Shown: positions 14,478 through 23,958 of the stretch, piece by piece
How positions within the stretch are numbered: position 1 is the stretch's first letter
Layout: every line of letters begins with the position of its first letter
Origin: JALZAH01 sp051000755
GTDB taxonomy: Bacteria > Actinomycetota > Acidimicrobiia > Acidimicrobiales > Palsa-688
Length of the DNA: 64,000 nucleotides
Assembly (NCBI GenBank): GCA_051000755.1
Contig: JBPCNZ010000072.1
Span: forward strand, 1-64,000
Reading direction: 5' to 3'
Position numbers and translations under genes: made by a program
Notes under the pieces: model-generated
The model's database searches: none
What the model saw: only the letters and a program-made list of their open reading frames with translations
What the model was told of the DNA's origin: nothing

Positions 14478-15866
14478 GCGCCCCAGGTATCGGCGCACGC
14501 CGAGGAAGGGCTCATCGGCCGAGGCGCTGGAGAACAGCGGACTGATCTGGACGTTCTGGCCGGGGTAGGGAGCCTGCACCACCCGGCCGCCGCCGATGTA
14601 CATGACGACGTGGGCGTTGGGGCCGCCGGCCCCCGGCTGGCCGTAGAAGATCAGGTCACCCGGTTGCAGCAACCGCCGGTCCAACGGCCAGTTCTGGTCG
14701 TGGCCCACCACCCGTCCCGAAGCCAGCTGGGCCGTGGTGTCCCGTCCGATGTTCATCTCGAAGGCGTTCCGGTATGCGGAGCTGGTCAACCCGGAGCAAT
14801 CAACCCCGTGTCGCGAATCCCCGCCGTAGACGTACGGCACGCCCAGGTACTGTTCGGCGGCCCGTACGACCTTGCGCTCGGCGCCGGCCACCGGTGAGCG
14901 GCCCCGTCCCGTGGGGGCGGTCGGGACGTGGCCGTCCTGGCCGGGTGCATGGGTCCGGCGAAGGTGGCCGGCGGTGCCCTTGCCGAGCAGGCCCACCACG
15001 GGCGGGGGCATGCCGGCCCGCCCAAGGAGGCCGAGCAGGGGGGCGGAACCGCCGCCGTGCAGGTGGCCGGACTGGCTGCGTAGGGCCTTGGTCCGGGTGG
15101 AGCGGACCAGGGCGTCGTCGGCCCTCAGCCCTTGGGCCAAACGGTCCATCACCGCCAGCAACTCGGTCGCCAGCGGGAGGACCGCTGTCGCTCGCGGCCC
15201 CATCAGGGGGTCGGCCGCCACCCGGTGGAGCTCATCGAGGGTCCCCTCCACCTGGGTGCGTCCTCGGCCCAGGTCCGTGTCGCCCTCCTCGAGGAACTTG
15301 GACAGCGCCGCCAACTCGGCCGGTGTGATGACCACCCGGGCGCTCCCCCCGTTGTGGGTACCGGCCCCGACGGGGCTGACCGGAGCGCCGCCGCTGCCCG
15401 CGGTCGAACCCGGGCGGCGCCCGGAACCAGGGGTGGGCCGGCCCTCACCCCCGACCGGGGGGTGGTGCGTCCCGGAGTGGTGGGTGCTGCCGGACGGGTC
15501 GGCGCTGACGGTGCGAGCGGCCGCCGAGGCCACGCCCATGAACGCCAGATAGGCGCCGTTGGTGAACGTGCTCCACGGGCCCCAGTCGGTGCCGTGGTTG
15601 GAGACCTGGTAGGCGTGCCGGGCGTTGGTCAGCGGGTTCAGGTTGGCCCGGGCGTCGCGCGTCCCGCCGCGGCCCAGGTCGCTGTTGTACGAGCGGATCT
15701 GCCAGAGGCCGACCGATGGGCCCCAGGTGGCGTCCTCGAGCCCGATGTCGCCCTCGCAGCGCGGGTCCCCGTTGGACTCGGCCATGGCCACCGCCACCGC
15801 GGTGGTGAGGTCGTGACCACGGAAGCCTGCCTTCCATGCCACGCCGGCGACCTGCAGGGGTGTCAT
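14472..15866 (-). CDS. Lysozyme-like/NlpC-P60 cell-wall hydrolase
   Basis: 464-aa two-domain peptidoglycan enzyme. Residues 1-115 resemble a lysozyme/transglycosylase fold with a candidate catalytic Glu in AMAESNGDP and the GLWQI motif. A Pro/Gly-rich linker and an alpha-helical middle segment follow. The C-terminal NlpC/P60 endopeptidase has the catalytic Cys in VDCSGLTSSAY (about residue 357) and His in NAHVVMYIGGG. No classical signal peptide is visible, so export through the neighbouring WXG100-type pathway is an inference. GAGGAAAG precedes the ATG. It is the last gene of the seven-gene operon. Confidence 0.88.
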   Translation of the reverse strand: MTPLQVAGVAWKAGFRGHDLTTAVAVAMAESNGDPRCEGDIGLEDATWGPSVGLWQIRSYNSDLGRGGTRDARANLNPLTNARHAYQVSNHGTDWGPWSTFTNGAYLAFMGVASAAARTVSADPSGSTHHSGTHHPPVGGEGRPTPGSGRRPGSTAGSGGAPVSPVGAGTHNGGSARVVITPAELAALSKFLEEGDTDLGRGRTQVEGTLDELHRVAADPLMGPRATAVLPLATELLAVMDRLAQGLRADDALVRSTRTKALRSQSGHLHGGGSAPLLGLLGRAGMPPPVVGLLGKGTAGHLRRTHAPGQDGHVPTAPTGRGRSPVAGAERKVVRAAEQYLGVPYVYGGDSRHGVDCSGLTSSAYRNAFEMNIGRDTTAQLASGRVVGHDQNWPLDRRLLQPGDLIFYGQPGAGGPNAHVVMYIGGGRVVQAPYPGQNVQISPLFSSASADEPFLGVRRYLGRR

Positions 15867-15881
15867 CGTCGCTTTCCTCTC

Positions 15882-16334
15882 TCAGATGGCGGCGAGCGCC
15901 GAAAGCTCGCCACCCAGGGACTGGTAGTGGTCACCCTCGTGCACGAGGGCCTGGATCGCCGTCGGGGACAGCAGGGTGCCCGGGGAGACCCCCAGGCTGG
16001 CCGCCAGCTTCTCGAGGCTGTGCACCTGGGGTTCGAGCTCATCGAGAACGCCCGTCCGCTCCGCCGCAAGGTGGGAACGGAGGTCTCTGACATCCTCGGC
16101 GAGGGCCGTCATCCGGGCGGCCAGCTGACGGAGAAGATCGACCGCCCGTGCGGTCAGTGCCTCATGCTCGGTGACACCGTGGCGGAAGCGGTCGGCCGCC
16201 GGCCCCTCCCACGCGACCGATGCCGTCCGCCGGTGGAGGGTGGAGGCGAAGCTCTCCAGATCCGTGGCCACCGCCCGAAGGTCGGTGGCCTGCTCGGTCA
16301 GAGGATCGGTCGTCAGCCGGTGACTCGTAGGCAT
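15882..16334 (-). CDS. WXG100-like secreted protein
   Basis: 150-aa helical protein. Two amphipathic helices flank a WxG turn (SVAWEGPAADRF, about residue 42), as in EsxA/PE-like substrates of type VII secretion. A C-terminal extension of about 60 residues is longer than the usual 100-aa family size. The ATG at 16334 has AAGGAG 8 nt upstream, which decides it over the open frame to 16418. It lies 15 nt before the NlpC gene. No EccC ATPase or other type VII component is present in the window. Confidence 0.7.
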   Translation of the reverse strand: MPTSHRLTTDPLTEQATDLRAVATDLESFASTLHRRTASVAWEGPAADRFRHGVTEHEALTARAVDLLRQLAARMTALAEDVRDLRSHLAAERTGVLDELEPQVHSLEKLAASLGVSPGTLLSPTAIQALVHEGDHYQSLGGELSALAAI

Positions 16335-16436
16335 CGAGCTTCTCCTTGGGGTGTCGTTGGTTGCTCCGGACGGTAGGACCCGACCCGAGGGACGACAACG
16401 GGTAGGCCTCCCCCGCACGTGACCCCGATCAGATCG

Positions 16437-18638
16437 TCATCGCCGCCAAGGGGCGGGTGACAGCACCGCCCGCAGGCGGCGGGCAACGGGTACCGAGGCC
16501 CGTAGCGACCGCTCCACCTCGAGCGTCTGGGCCCAGGCCGAATCGGCCATGGCCGGACTCGGCGGGAACTGGCGGTCGTAGCGGCTGGCGTCGATGACAC
16601 GAACGAGCTTGGGCAGCGGCCCGACACCCTTGGGGCCGACACGGGTGACGGCCCGCTCGACCACCTCGGGCACGGTGAGGGCCGGGGCCACGTTGACCCC
16701 CAGCTCGGCCAACCGGTCGAGGACGCACTCCCACGCTCCGGCGACCCGCTGGCGGGGATCGATCCGCCGGCGCTGGCGCTGGCGCCTCCCGGCCTTGGCC
16801 GCGGCGATCACCAGCCCGGCGACGACGACGAGGGCGAGGACCACCGCCACCAGCGCCGTCCAGGCGACGGCGCCCGACGGCCGGGCCGGGTGAACGACCG
16901 GCCGGGGAGGGGCGGAGGCGGCGGGAGGCGCCGACGCGTTCAGGTTCCGCTGCTCGGCGATGGCCTGACTGATCGGCGACGACGGTTGGGCCGCCGGGCT
17001 CTTCGACGGCGATCCTGTGCCCGGCACGGTCGGCCATGGCAACCATCCGATCCCGGCAAGGAGCACCTCGGGCCAGACGGAGAGGTCGCGGGTGGAGAAG
17101 TCGACTGCTCCTGAGGCGGCGCTCGTCCCACCCAGGTAGCCCACGGCCAAACGGACATCGAAGCCGACGGACCGGGCGAGGAGCGCGAACGCCGCCGCGT
17201 ACTGCACATCGCTGCCGTCATGGTCCATGAGCAGCTGCATCACCTGATAGGTACCGGAGCCAAGAGGCGAGCCCTCAGGGGGGTGGCGTACGAAGGGGGC
17301 ACCAGTCAGGTAGGTGCTGATGGCCGTCAAGCGGGCGAACGGCGAGGCAGAGGCGGAGCCGACGATGGCGGTGGCCGTCGATTGGATGAGCGGTGACGGC
17401 GCCGGGCTTCCGGGATCGGGCCGAAACACCGATCCCGCGGCCAGGAGCTCTCGCTTGGACGGGGAAGGCTTCGACGCCGTGACGACGTACTGGGTGGGGG
17501 ACGCCGTCCCTGGCGGTACGGCGAGGACGGCGTCGGCGGGCGACACGTCGAGCCCGGCGATCGACACGTGTGTCGGTCGGTCCGGGGCGGGCAGGTAGAC
17601 GGCGCGTCCACGCTGCGGGCCCTGGAGGGTGACGGTGGCGACCACCTTGGTTGTCGCCACCGTCAGGAGCGGCCCGGGCGGGAGCGTCGAGCCGCCCCGC
17701 AGGAGGGACGCGGTGGATGTCCATCCGGGGCCGGTGAAATGGTCCAGAGTGTCCAGCCGCCAGTAGAGGTCCCGAGGGTCGGCTCCGGTGGCTCGCACGG
17801 AAAACACGGGCTGGGGCGGTCCGTCGTAGATGGAGGCATAGGTGACGAGGGGGTTCGGCTGGTCGGGTACTCGGGGCGCGGGCTGCACCGCGGCCCGCAG
17901 GTCGTAGGGGCGTCGGGCCCCCGCCCCGGGCAGGTGGGTGCCGAGCGGTAGGGCCACGGCGGTGACCACGCCGGCGGCCGCCACCCCTGCCCCCAGCCGG
18001 CGCCACGACACGGTGAAGGGCGATCGGCGCCCTCCGGCGATCACCGGAACGAGGGCATCACCGGCGTCGCCCATCCCCAGCGGGCGCTGGCGCCTGATCA
18101 GGGCGGCCGCGGCGGCGCCGCCGACAAGGAGGATCGCGCCCCAGGTAGGCGTCCGGATCCCCCCGGCGCCGACCGCCACGGCGGCGCCATAAAGAACGAG
18201 GGCCGGCGCCAACGGGAGCAGGGTGGCGTCGGTGCGCAAGGCCAGCTCGCCCGCCAGTCCCGCAGCAATGGCCAGGGTGACGACGACGAAGCCCAGCTCG
18301 GGACCCCGGACGCTGGCCGGGAGAGCGGAGGTGATCAGCTGCGCCGCTCCCGACGGGAGGCCCCCGAGTGCCGACTGGCTCCCGCTGCCGCCCGGGACGA
18401 TGGCGACCACGATGGCGGCGCCGATCACGTCGGCCCCGAAGCGGACCCACGGCCGATTCAAGCCCGGGGTCCGCAGCAGTACGGACACGGCGGCCACGAC
18501 GGTCGGCACGGCCGCCGCCAGCACCAACCACGGGGCACCACCTCCTGCGAACAGCGGCAGGATCGACGGGACCACCAGACCGGTCACGCACCCGGCCGCA
18601 CCTGCGTCCAAGGCCGCCTGCTGGCGACCACCTGCCAT
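16437..18638 (-). CDS. TgpA-like transglutaminase-fold membrane protein, catalytic residues lost
   Basis: 733 aa: about six N-terminal membrane helices (to about residue 200), a large extracytoplasmic part with a transglutaminase-like core, then a helix near residue 610 and a cytoplasmic C-terminal domain. The core is recognisable from YAAAFALLARSVGFDVRLAV and GYLGG. The expected catalytic Cys position reads GSDVQYAAAF, the His position reads LSVWPEV (normally HAWPEV), and the Asp position reads GWLPWPTVP (normally DPTP). All three catalytic residues appear replaced, so it is probably a structural or binding pseudoenzyme. Its ATG is 2 nt after the DUF58 stop. Confidence 0.82.
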   Translation of the reverse strand: MAGGRQQAALDAGAAGCVTGLVVPSILPLFAGGGAPWLVLAAAVPTVVAAVSVLLRTPGLNRPWVRFGADVIGAAIVVAIVPGGSGSQSALGGLPSGAAQLITSALPASVRGPELGFVVVTLAIAAGLAGELALRTDATLLPLAPALVLYGAAVAVGAGGIRTPTWGAILLVGGAAAAALIRRQRPLGMGDAGDALVPVIAGGRRSPFTVSWRRLGAGVAAAGVVTAVALPLGTHLPGAGARRPYDLRAAVQPAPRVPDQPNPLVTYASIYDGPPQPVFSVRATGADPRDLYWRLDTLDHFTGPGWTSTASLLRGGSTLPPGPLLTVATTKVVATVTLQGPQRGRAVYLPAPDRPTHVSIAGLDVSPADAVLAVPPGTASPTQYVVTASKPSPSKRELLAAGSVFRPDPGSPAPSPLIQSTATAIVGSASASPFARLTAISTYLTGAPFVRHPPEGSPLGSGTYQVMQLLMDHDGSDVQYAAAFALLARSVGFDVRLAVGYLGGTSAASGAVDFSTRDLSVWPEVLLAGIGWLPWPTVPGTGSPSKSPAAQPSSPISQAIAEQRNLNASAPPAASAPPRPVVHPARPSGAVAWTALVAVVLALVVVAGLVIAAAKAGRRQRQRRRIDPRQRVAGAWECVLDRLAELGVNVAPALTVPEVVERAVTRVGPKGVGPLPKLVRVIDASRYDRQFPPSPAMADSAWAQTLEVERSLRASVPVARRLRAVLSPAPWRR

Positions 18639-18640
18639 CC

Positions 18641-19831
18641 TCACCGGTGGGCCATCCTGTTCCACGCCTCCACTAGCGCCGGAGCCGTCGCGCCCTGGAC
18701 CACGGTCAGCCCCGACCGGCGACGCCAACCGGCGCTGCGCCCGGCCTCGAGGAGGCACATCACGACCGGCGCGAAGCGGTGGGTCTGGGCGGCCAGGCGG
18801 GCCTGGATGGGGTTCTCCATGCGCCCGGAGACCACCACCAGGGCGCCGCCCTCAGCACCGGCCTCCACCGCGGCCAGCAGGGCCGACGGGTCGTTCTTGT
18901 CCCCCCGATCCACCGCCGCCAGCCGGTCGGCGAGGGTTGTCGCCCCTATCCGGCGCGCCCATCCAGGCTCCTCGCCCACGATGCGCAGGACGACGCGGTG
19001 CCCGTTGCCCGTGAGGGAACGGGCCACCGATGCGGCGACCTCGATGCCCGCCTCGAAGGTGTCATCGCTCCAGGGCCGGGGCCGGGCGTCGAGAACGATC
19101 GTGGCCCGGGGCTCGTTGGTGTCGACGTGGTGGCGGACGACGAGCGTGCCCAGCCGGGCCGACGACCGCCAGTGGATGAGCCGGCGATCGTCGCCCGGGA
19201 CGTACTCCCGCAGAGAGGAAAAGGTCACCGATCCGGTGGGAGCGATGTCGGAGACGGGGCCCTCGAGGTCGATCACGACGCTGGCGGGAAGGGTCGACAG
19301 GGGCCACGTCCGGGGGTGCACCCACAACACGTCGGCGCCCCCGTGGTCCTGGCGGGCGACGAGCAGACCGAAGGGATCCGATCGCAGCACCCGCAACGGG
19401 CCGAGGGCCATACGGCCGCGCCTGTCGGTCGGCAACTGGTAGCGGACGAGGGCCGAGCCGCCGCCCCCCACGGAGCGGACGGCCAGGGGTACGTCGGCCG
19501 CCGCCACCCGGTCGACCACCTTGACCGGCGGCGACGGCCAGCGGGACCGGTTGGTGACCTCGAGCAGCGCCACCGCGGGCTGGCCGGCAGTGACCGTGGC
19601 CGGCTCGAAGGTTCGCGCCACCCGCACCCGCGGCCGCCACAGCACGAACCCGGCGGCCACCACCAGGGCCACCACACCGCCGGCGGCGATGACCATCAGC
19701 TGCGTGTACTCGAGGGCGACGCCGGCGACGTAACAGACCACGCTGACGCCGACCACGGCGCCCCCCTCGCTGGTGAGGGGAACGCCTGCCACGACCGCCC
19801 GGCGAGCGCGTCGCCCCGACCGCCCGGTCAT
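18641..19831 (-). CDS. DUF58 (von Willebrand-like) protein
   Basis: 396-aa membrane-anchored protein with two N-terminal helices (about 25-65) and the DUF58 signature YVPGDDRRLIHWRSSARLG near residue 210. A later VVLDARPRPWSDD strand suits a VWA-like fold with DxS-like metal site. DUF58 proteins work with MoxR ATPases, as substrate-binding partners, in many bacteria. The ATG overlaps the MoxR stop (ATGA). Its neighbours complete the standard MoxR-DUF58-transglutaminase set. Confidence 0.9.
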   Translation of the reverse strand: MTGRSGRRARRAVVAGVPLTSEGGAVVGVSVVCYVAGVALEYTQLMVIAAGGVVALVVAAGFVLWRPRVRVARTFEPATVTAGQPAVALLEVTNRSRWPSPPVKVVDRVAAADVPLAVRSVGGGGSALVRYQLPTDRRGRMALGPLRVLRSDPFGLLVARQDHGGADVLWVHPRTWPLSTLPASVVIDLEGPVSDIAPTGSVTFSSLREYVPGDDRRLIHWRSSARLGTLVVRHHVDTNEPRATIVLDARPRPWSDDTFEAGIEVAASVARSLTGNGHRVVLRIVGEEPGWARRIGATTLADRLAAVDRGDKNDPSALLAAVEAGAEGGALVVVSGRMENPIQARLAAQTHRFAPVVMCLLEAGRSAGWRRRSGLTVVQGATAPALVEAWNRMAHR

Positions 19832-20820
19832 GGCGAGGCGGGAACGGCAACCGCCGCCAGCACCCCGTCGACGAGGTCGTCGATGCGTCGGCCCTCCACC
19901 TCCGCTTCGGGGGTCAGCATGAGTCGGTGGCCGGCCACGGCGTGGACGATGGCCTTGACGTCCTGGGGCACCACGTAGGCACGCCCTTCGGCGACGGCCC
20001 GGGACTGGGCGGCGCGCAGCAGGGCCAGAGCGCCCCGCGTGCTCAGACCGAGGCGGACGTCGGTCAGCTCCCGGGTGGCCCCGGCCACGGCGACGACGTA
20101 GCGGGTCACGTCCGGGTCGACCCGCACGGAGGCGGCGATGCGGGTCATCTCCAGGACCTGGGCGGCGTCGAGCACGGCGCCGATGGTGGGCGCCTGGCCG
20201 CCGACGGCTCGCTGGTCGAGGATCTCTGTCTCCGCGTCGGCCCCGGGGTAGCCGACGCGGATCCGCATCAGGAACCGGTCCAGCTGGGCCTCGGGCAGCC
20301 GGTACGTGCCGTCGAGGTCGATAGGGTTCTGGGTGGCGACTACCAGGAACGGCCGGGGCACCGGGTAGGTGACGGCGTCGACGGTCACCTGGCGCTCCTC
20401 CATGACCTCGAGGAGGGCGGACTGGGTCTTGGGCGAGGCCCGGTTGATCTCGTCGCCCAGGACCAGATGAGCGAACACCGGCCCGGAGTGGAACTCGAAG
20501 CGGCCGCTGCCCTGATCCCAGATGGACACCCCGGTTATGTCCGACGGCAGCAGGTCAGGCGTGAACTGGATCCGGCTCCAGGTCGCGTCGATCGATGAGG
20601 CCAGCGCCTTGGCAATGGACGTCTTGCCCACCCCGGGCACGTCCTCGATCAGCAGGTGACCCTCGGCGAACAGGCAGCACAGGGCCTGGCGCAGGACGTC
20701 GCGCTTGCCGCGGACGACCCGCTCCAGGTTGGCCAGCAGGACGTGGTGGCGCTCCGCGAACCACGATGCGTGGGCCGCCGTGATCTGCTGGGCGGCCGGG
20801 GGCGAGGATGGAGGGCTCAT
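19828..20820 (-). CDS. MoxR-family AAA+ ATPase
   Basis: 330-aa chaperone-like AAA+ protein. Walker A is EDVPGVGKTSIAKALA, Walker B is LVLGDEINRASPKTQSALLE, sensor 1 is VVATQNPIDLDGTY, and arginine-finger/sensor 2 residues lie in LPEAQLDRFLMRI and the C-terminal lid. Length is normal. The ATG at 20820 overlaps the kinase stop (ATGA) and its own TGA overlaps the DUF58 start. It probably remodels or inserts cofactors into the DUF58/TgpA complex; the client here is unknown. Confidence 0.93.
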   Translation of the reverse strand: MSPPSSPPAAQQITAAHASWFAERHHVLLANLERVVRGKRDVLRQALCCLFAEGHLLIEDVPGVGKTSIAKALASSIDATWSRIQFTPDLLPSDITGVSIWDQGSGRFEFHSGPVFAHLVLGDEINRASPKTQSALLEVMEERQVTVDAVTYPVPRPFLVVATQNPIDLDGTYRLPEAQLDRFLMRIRVGYPGADAETEILDQRAVGGQAPTIGAVLDAAQVLEMTRIAASVRVDPDVTRYVVAVAGATRELTDVRLGLSTRGALALLRAAQSRAVAEGRAYVVPQDVKAIVHAVAGHRLMLTPEAEVEGRRIDDLVDGVLAAVAVPASP

Positions 20821-23142
20821 CGGACGGTCACGCATCCCTTGCTGGGGTCGGTACGGGGCAGGCCCGGGGGGAGAGCCCGCCGGAAGATGGCGAGCACCTG
20901 GTAGCAGTGGGGGCCGGGCGGGACGAGGTCGAGGATCTGGTGGGAGGCGTCGGGCGGGGGCTGCGACGGGGGCGGCACCGCCTGGTTGTCCTGCTTGATC
21001 AGATAGCCACCGAAGTTGGGTCTCGAGGACTCGGCCGGCCAGGTGATGGTGACGGCACCATGGTCGCCGGTCGTCACCGATGCCAGGATGTCTGCGCCTA
21101 TGGAAAGGGGCGGAGGGGGCGGCGGCGTACGGGTCAGAGCCAGGGCCAGGCCCCCGCCGGCGCCGACCACGGCGACGCCTGCGACACCGGCGATCACGGC
21201 CCGGAGCCGGGGCCGGCGAGCGGCAGGAGCGGCGACCGGCGCCGGGGACGACGCCGACCGGGGCCGCCATGAGGTGTACTCGGAGGTCTCGGGGCCGGCC
21301 GGTCGGTTCGGAATCGGCGGGGCAGAGGCGGCGGGTGGTGGATCGGGCGAGACCAGGTGGGCGGGACCCGCCCGCCTCTCGACCGGTCGCGTCTGGGCTT
21401 CGATAGCGCCTGCTGCCGGCCGGGGGTTGGACCGCAAGGGCGGCGACCCCGGCCAGCCGGGGCACCCAGGCGGTCATCTCGCCGGAGAGCTCCGACGCGT
21501 CAGGACGGGCCGTTGGTTCCTTGGCCATGGCCTGCGCCACCACCGCCCACAGCCCCTCGGGGATCCCGTCGATCGGCACCGGTTCGGCATCGAGGTGGGC
21601 CCGCAGGATGGCGGCAGGATGATCGGCCTCGAACGGTCGGCGCCCCGCCAGCAGCTCGTAGGCCAGCACCCCCAGGCTGTAGACATCCGCGGACGGGGTC
21701 AGGGGCCGACCGGCGACCAGCTCGGGCGCCAGGTACTCGGCCGTTCCGACGACCTGGCCGCCCTGGGTCACCGACGTGCCGGTCGCGGCCCGGGCGATGC
21801 CGAAGTCGGTCACCCGCACGCGGGGTTCGCGGCTGCCGGCCCCCTCCACCAGTACGTTCTCCGGCTTGAGATCCCGGTGGACCACACCGGCACGATGGAC
21901 CGCGGCCATGCCCGCAGCCGCCTGCGCCACCAGCCCGCACGCCTCCGCCGGGGGGAGGGCACCGCGGCGCAGGATGCTGCGCAGGTCCGCCCCATTCACC
22001 AACTCCATCACGATGGCAAGGGTGCCGCCCTCTGCCACCAGGTCGAAGATGGGCACCAGGTTGGGATGGTCGAGACCGACGAGCGTGGTGCGCTCCCGGA
22101 CGAACCGCGCCACCGCGTCGGGGTCGTCGGCCAGCTCCGGGCGGAGGACCTTCACCGCCACGAAGCCCCCGTCCCACCGGCGTTGCCCTCGCCACACCTG
22201 GCCGCTGGATCCGGCGCCGAGACGATCCAGGAGCAGGTAGCTGCTGCCGAGGGGCCGGCCGTTGAGCTCCAAGGGAGGCAGGGTCGTCGTCTCTGTCCGA
22301 TCGTCCGGCTCCGCCCCGGCGCGGTCTCCCACCGCCGCCGCGTCCGCTGGGCGAGCGGCGACGTCGACGGCCAGGCAGGCATCGACGAGCTGCGACATCC
22401 AGGCCGGGACCTCGGCCGGACGTAGTCCCGGCGACCGGCCGGTAGCCATGGCCAGGACCAGGGCGGCCCGGCCGCTGAGGAGGGTGTGCAGGCACGATCC
22501 GAGCGCCCAGATGTCCCCCGCCGGAGTCCACGGTCCACCCTCGAGGACCTCGGGCGGGACATGGCTGGGGGCCGCCTCGCCCGCGCCGGACCCGACCCCG
22601 CGGCGAACGTCCTCCGGACCAAAGCTGGCCAGGGCCATGCCATCCACACGGACCTCGCCGCCGGCCCCGCAGAGCAGGTTGGCGGGGGTGACGTTGGCGT
22701 GCAGCACCCCCTGGCGGTGGAGGTCGGCGAGGCCCCGCGACGCGTCGCGCCCGACCCGGGCCACATCGGCGCTCGGAAGCGGGCCCCCCCGGGCCAGCCG
22801 GTCGCCGACGGAACCATCGGCCAGCCAGGGCGTGACCAACCAAGGATGGCCTGCTGGCCCCACACCCCCACCGACCACCGGGACGATGTGGTTGCCGGGG
22901 TCCAGACCCCGGAGGACGGCAAGCTCATCGAGGAAGCGACGCCGGGCCCGCCCGGGGCGGATCGGCTCGCCGATCTTGATGGCGACATCCGTGCCGTCCT
23001 GGCGCCGGGCCCGGACGGTGACCCCGCGGTGGCCGCTGGCGACCACCCGCCCGCCGGTCACCTCCGACGAGCCCAGGAGCAGCGACCCGTCGACCTCGGC
23101 GCCGACGACCAGGTCCTCGATGCCCGTCGGTCCTGCCGCCAT
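20817..23142 (-). CDS. Tandem pseudokinase-kinase receptor with FN3 domain (frameshifted)
   Basis: Domains in order: a protein-kinase fold lacking catalysis (VAIK Lys present, but the HRD loop reads LHANVTPANLL and the DFG region reads VDGMALASFG); a second, intact Ser/Thr kinase (GAGSSGQVW, VAVKVL, HRDLKPENV, DFGIA, GTAEYLAPE); a Pro-rich linker; a helix (VIAGVAGVAVVGAGGGLALA); and an external fibronectin-III-like domain ending CYQVLAIF. The kinase frame and the helix/FN3 frame differ. Near 21445 the DNA has GGGG where GGG would join them, so one G must be removed to give a single protein. The downstream frame ends at 20817 overlapping the MoxR start, which supports that reconstruction. Start ATG at 23142. 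Confidence 0.75.
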
Positions 23143-23183
23143 CAGGGTCCGCCGCCGTCCACCACCACGAGCGTAGCGGGGGC

Positions 23184-23876
23184 TCAGCGGGGTGGCCGGA
23201 GCAACGCCAGATCGTCGCGGCCGACCACGCCCGTCGTGAGGGCCCACTCGGCCAGCTGCTGGAGCGCCGTCTCCCCGACCAGGTTGGGCACACCGGCCCC
23301 CGTGAGCCGGGCCCGGAGATGCTCCACCCGCTTGACCAGGGTGGTGCGCGACCAGCCGAGCTCGGCCGAGGCGTCGGCATAGCTGCGAGGATGCGGATCG
23401 TAGCGAGGGAAGGCCTCCAGGTAGCCGGCGAACAGGGCGACGAGTGCCAGACGATCCAGGTCGTTGACGGTCCCGGCATCGAACCGGGCCGTGGGGAGAG
23501 CGTCAGAGGCCTGTTCGGGTGTCGCCCCGGGCACGGGGGACCTCTCGGCCATCACGTCGATGGCATGGCGGCGAGCCGACCCTTCCACCATGACCGTGAG
23601 GGACCCGGCGACGGCGAGGCGGCGGCCCGGGGCGAGCACGCTGCGGATCCCGAGCTCGTCGGCCGCGGTCAGAGGGCGCACGGTGCTGCGGTTGAGCAAC
23701 CACCAGGTACCGGCTTCGTGCTCCACCGAGCCGGCCAGCCGGGAGATGCCCAGATCGTCGGCGTCCAGGCACACGGTGCACGACGATGCCCGCCCGAACG
23801 TCAGCACCTCAGCGGGCCCCAACTCCCAGCGGGAAGCGCCGTAGGTGACGACGACGCCGTCCGCCTCGCTGGCCAT
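23184..23876 (-). CDS. FHA-domain protein with C-terminal helical domain
   Basis: 230-aa cytoplasmic protein. An FHA-like phosphothreonine-binding domain occupies roughly residues 1-100 (FGRASSCTVCLDADDLGISR, then a WWLLNRST strand). A predicted HTH-like region follows (YADASAELGWSRTTLVKRVE). It is the natural reader for the adjacent Ser/Thr kinase and may transmit its signal to transcription. The ATG at 23876 is chosen because upstream residues look non-coding. It is the first gene of the seven-gene minus operon, diverging from the exported propeller protein 82 nt away. Confidence 0.8.
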   Translation of the reverse strand: MASEADGVVVTYGASRWELGPAEVLTFGRASSCTVCLDADDLGISRLAGSVEHEAGTWWLLNRSTVRPLTAADELGIRSVLAPGRRLAVAGSLTVMVEGSARRHAIDVMAERSPVPGATPEQASDALPTARFDAGTVNDLDRLALVALFAGYLEAFPRYDPHPRSYADASAELGWSRTTLVKRVEHLRARLTGAGVPNLVGETALQQLAEWALTTGVVGRDDLALLRPPR

Positions 23877-23958
23877 CTCACCCACGACCCGAGGGTAGCC
23901 CACGTCGAGGGGAGGGCTTCCCGGCGACCGCGGCTCGCAGCCCGCGTACCATGGTCCC
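23877..23958. promoter_or_regulatory. Divergent intergenic region
   Basis: 82 nt separating the FHA operon (minus) from the propeller/PASTA gene (plus). By position it must contain at least one promoter. I see no convincing hexamers in this GC-rich DNA. Confidence 0.4.

Noticed and set aside
19828..23247. Apparent 1139-aa kinase-MoxR fusion
   Set aside because: MoxR has its own ATG overlapping the stop of the FN3 frame. The sequence between the kinase and MoxR is meaningful only in the other frame, so the fusion is an artefact of one extra G near 21445.
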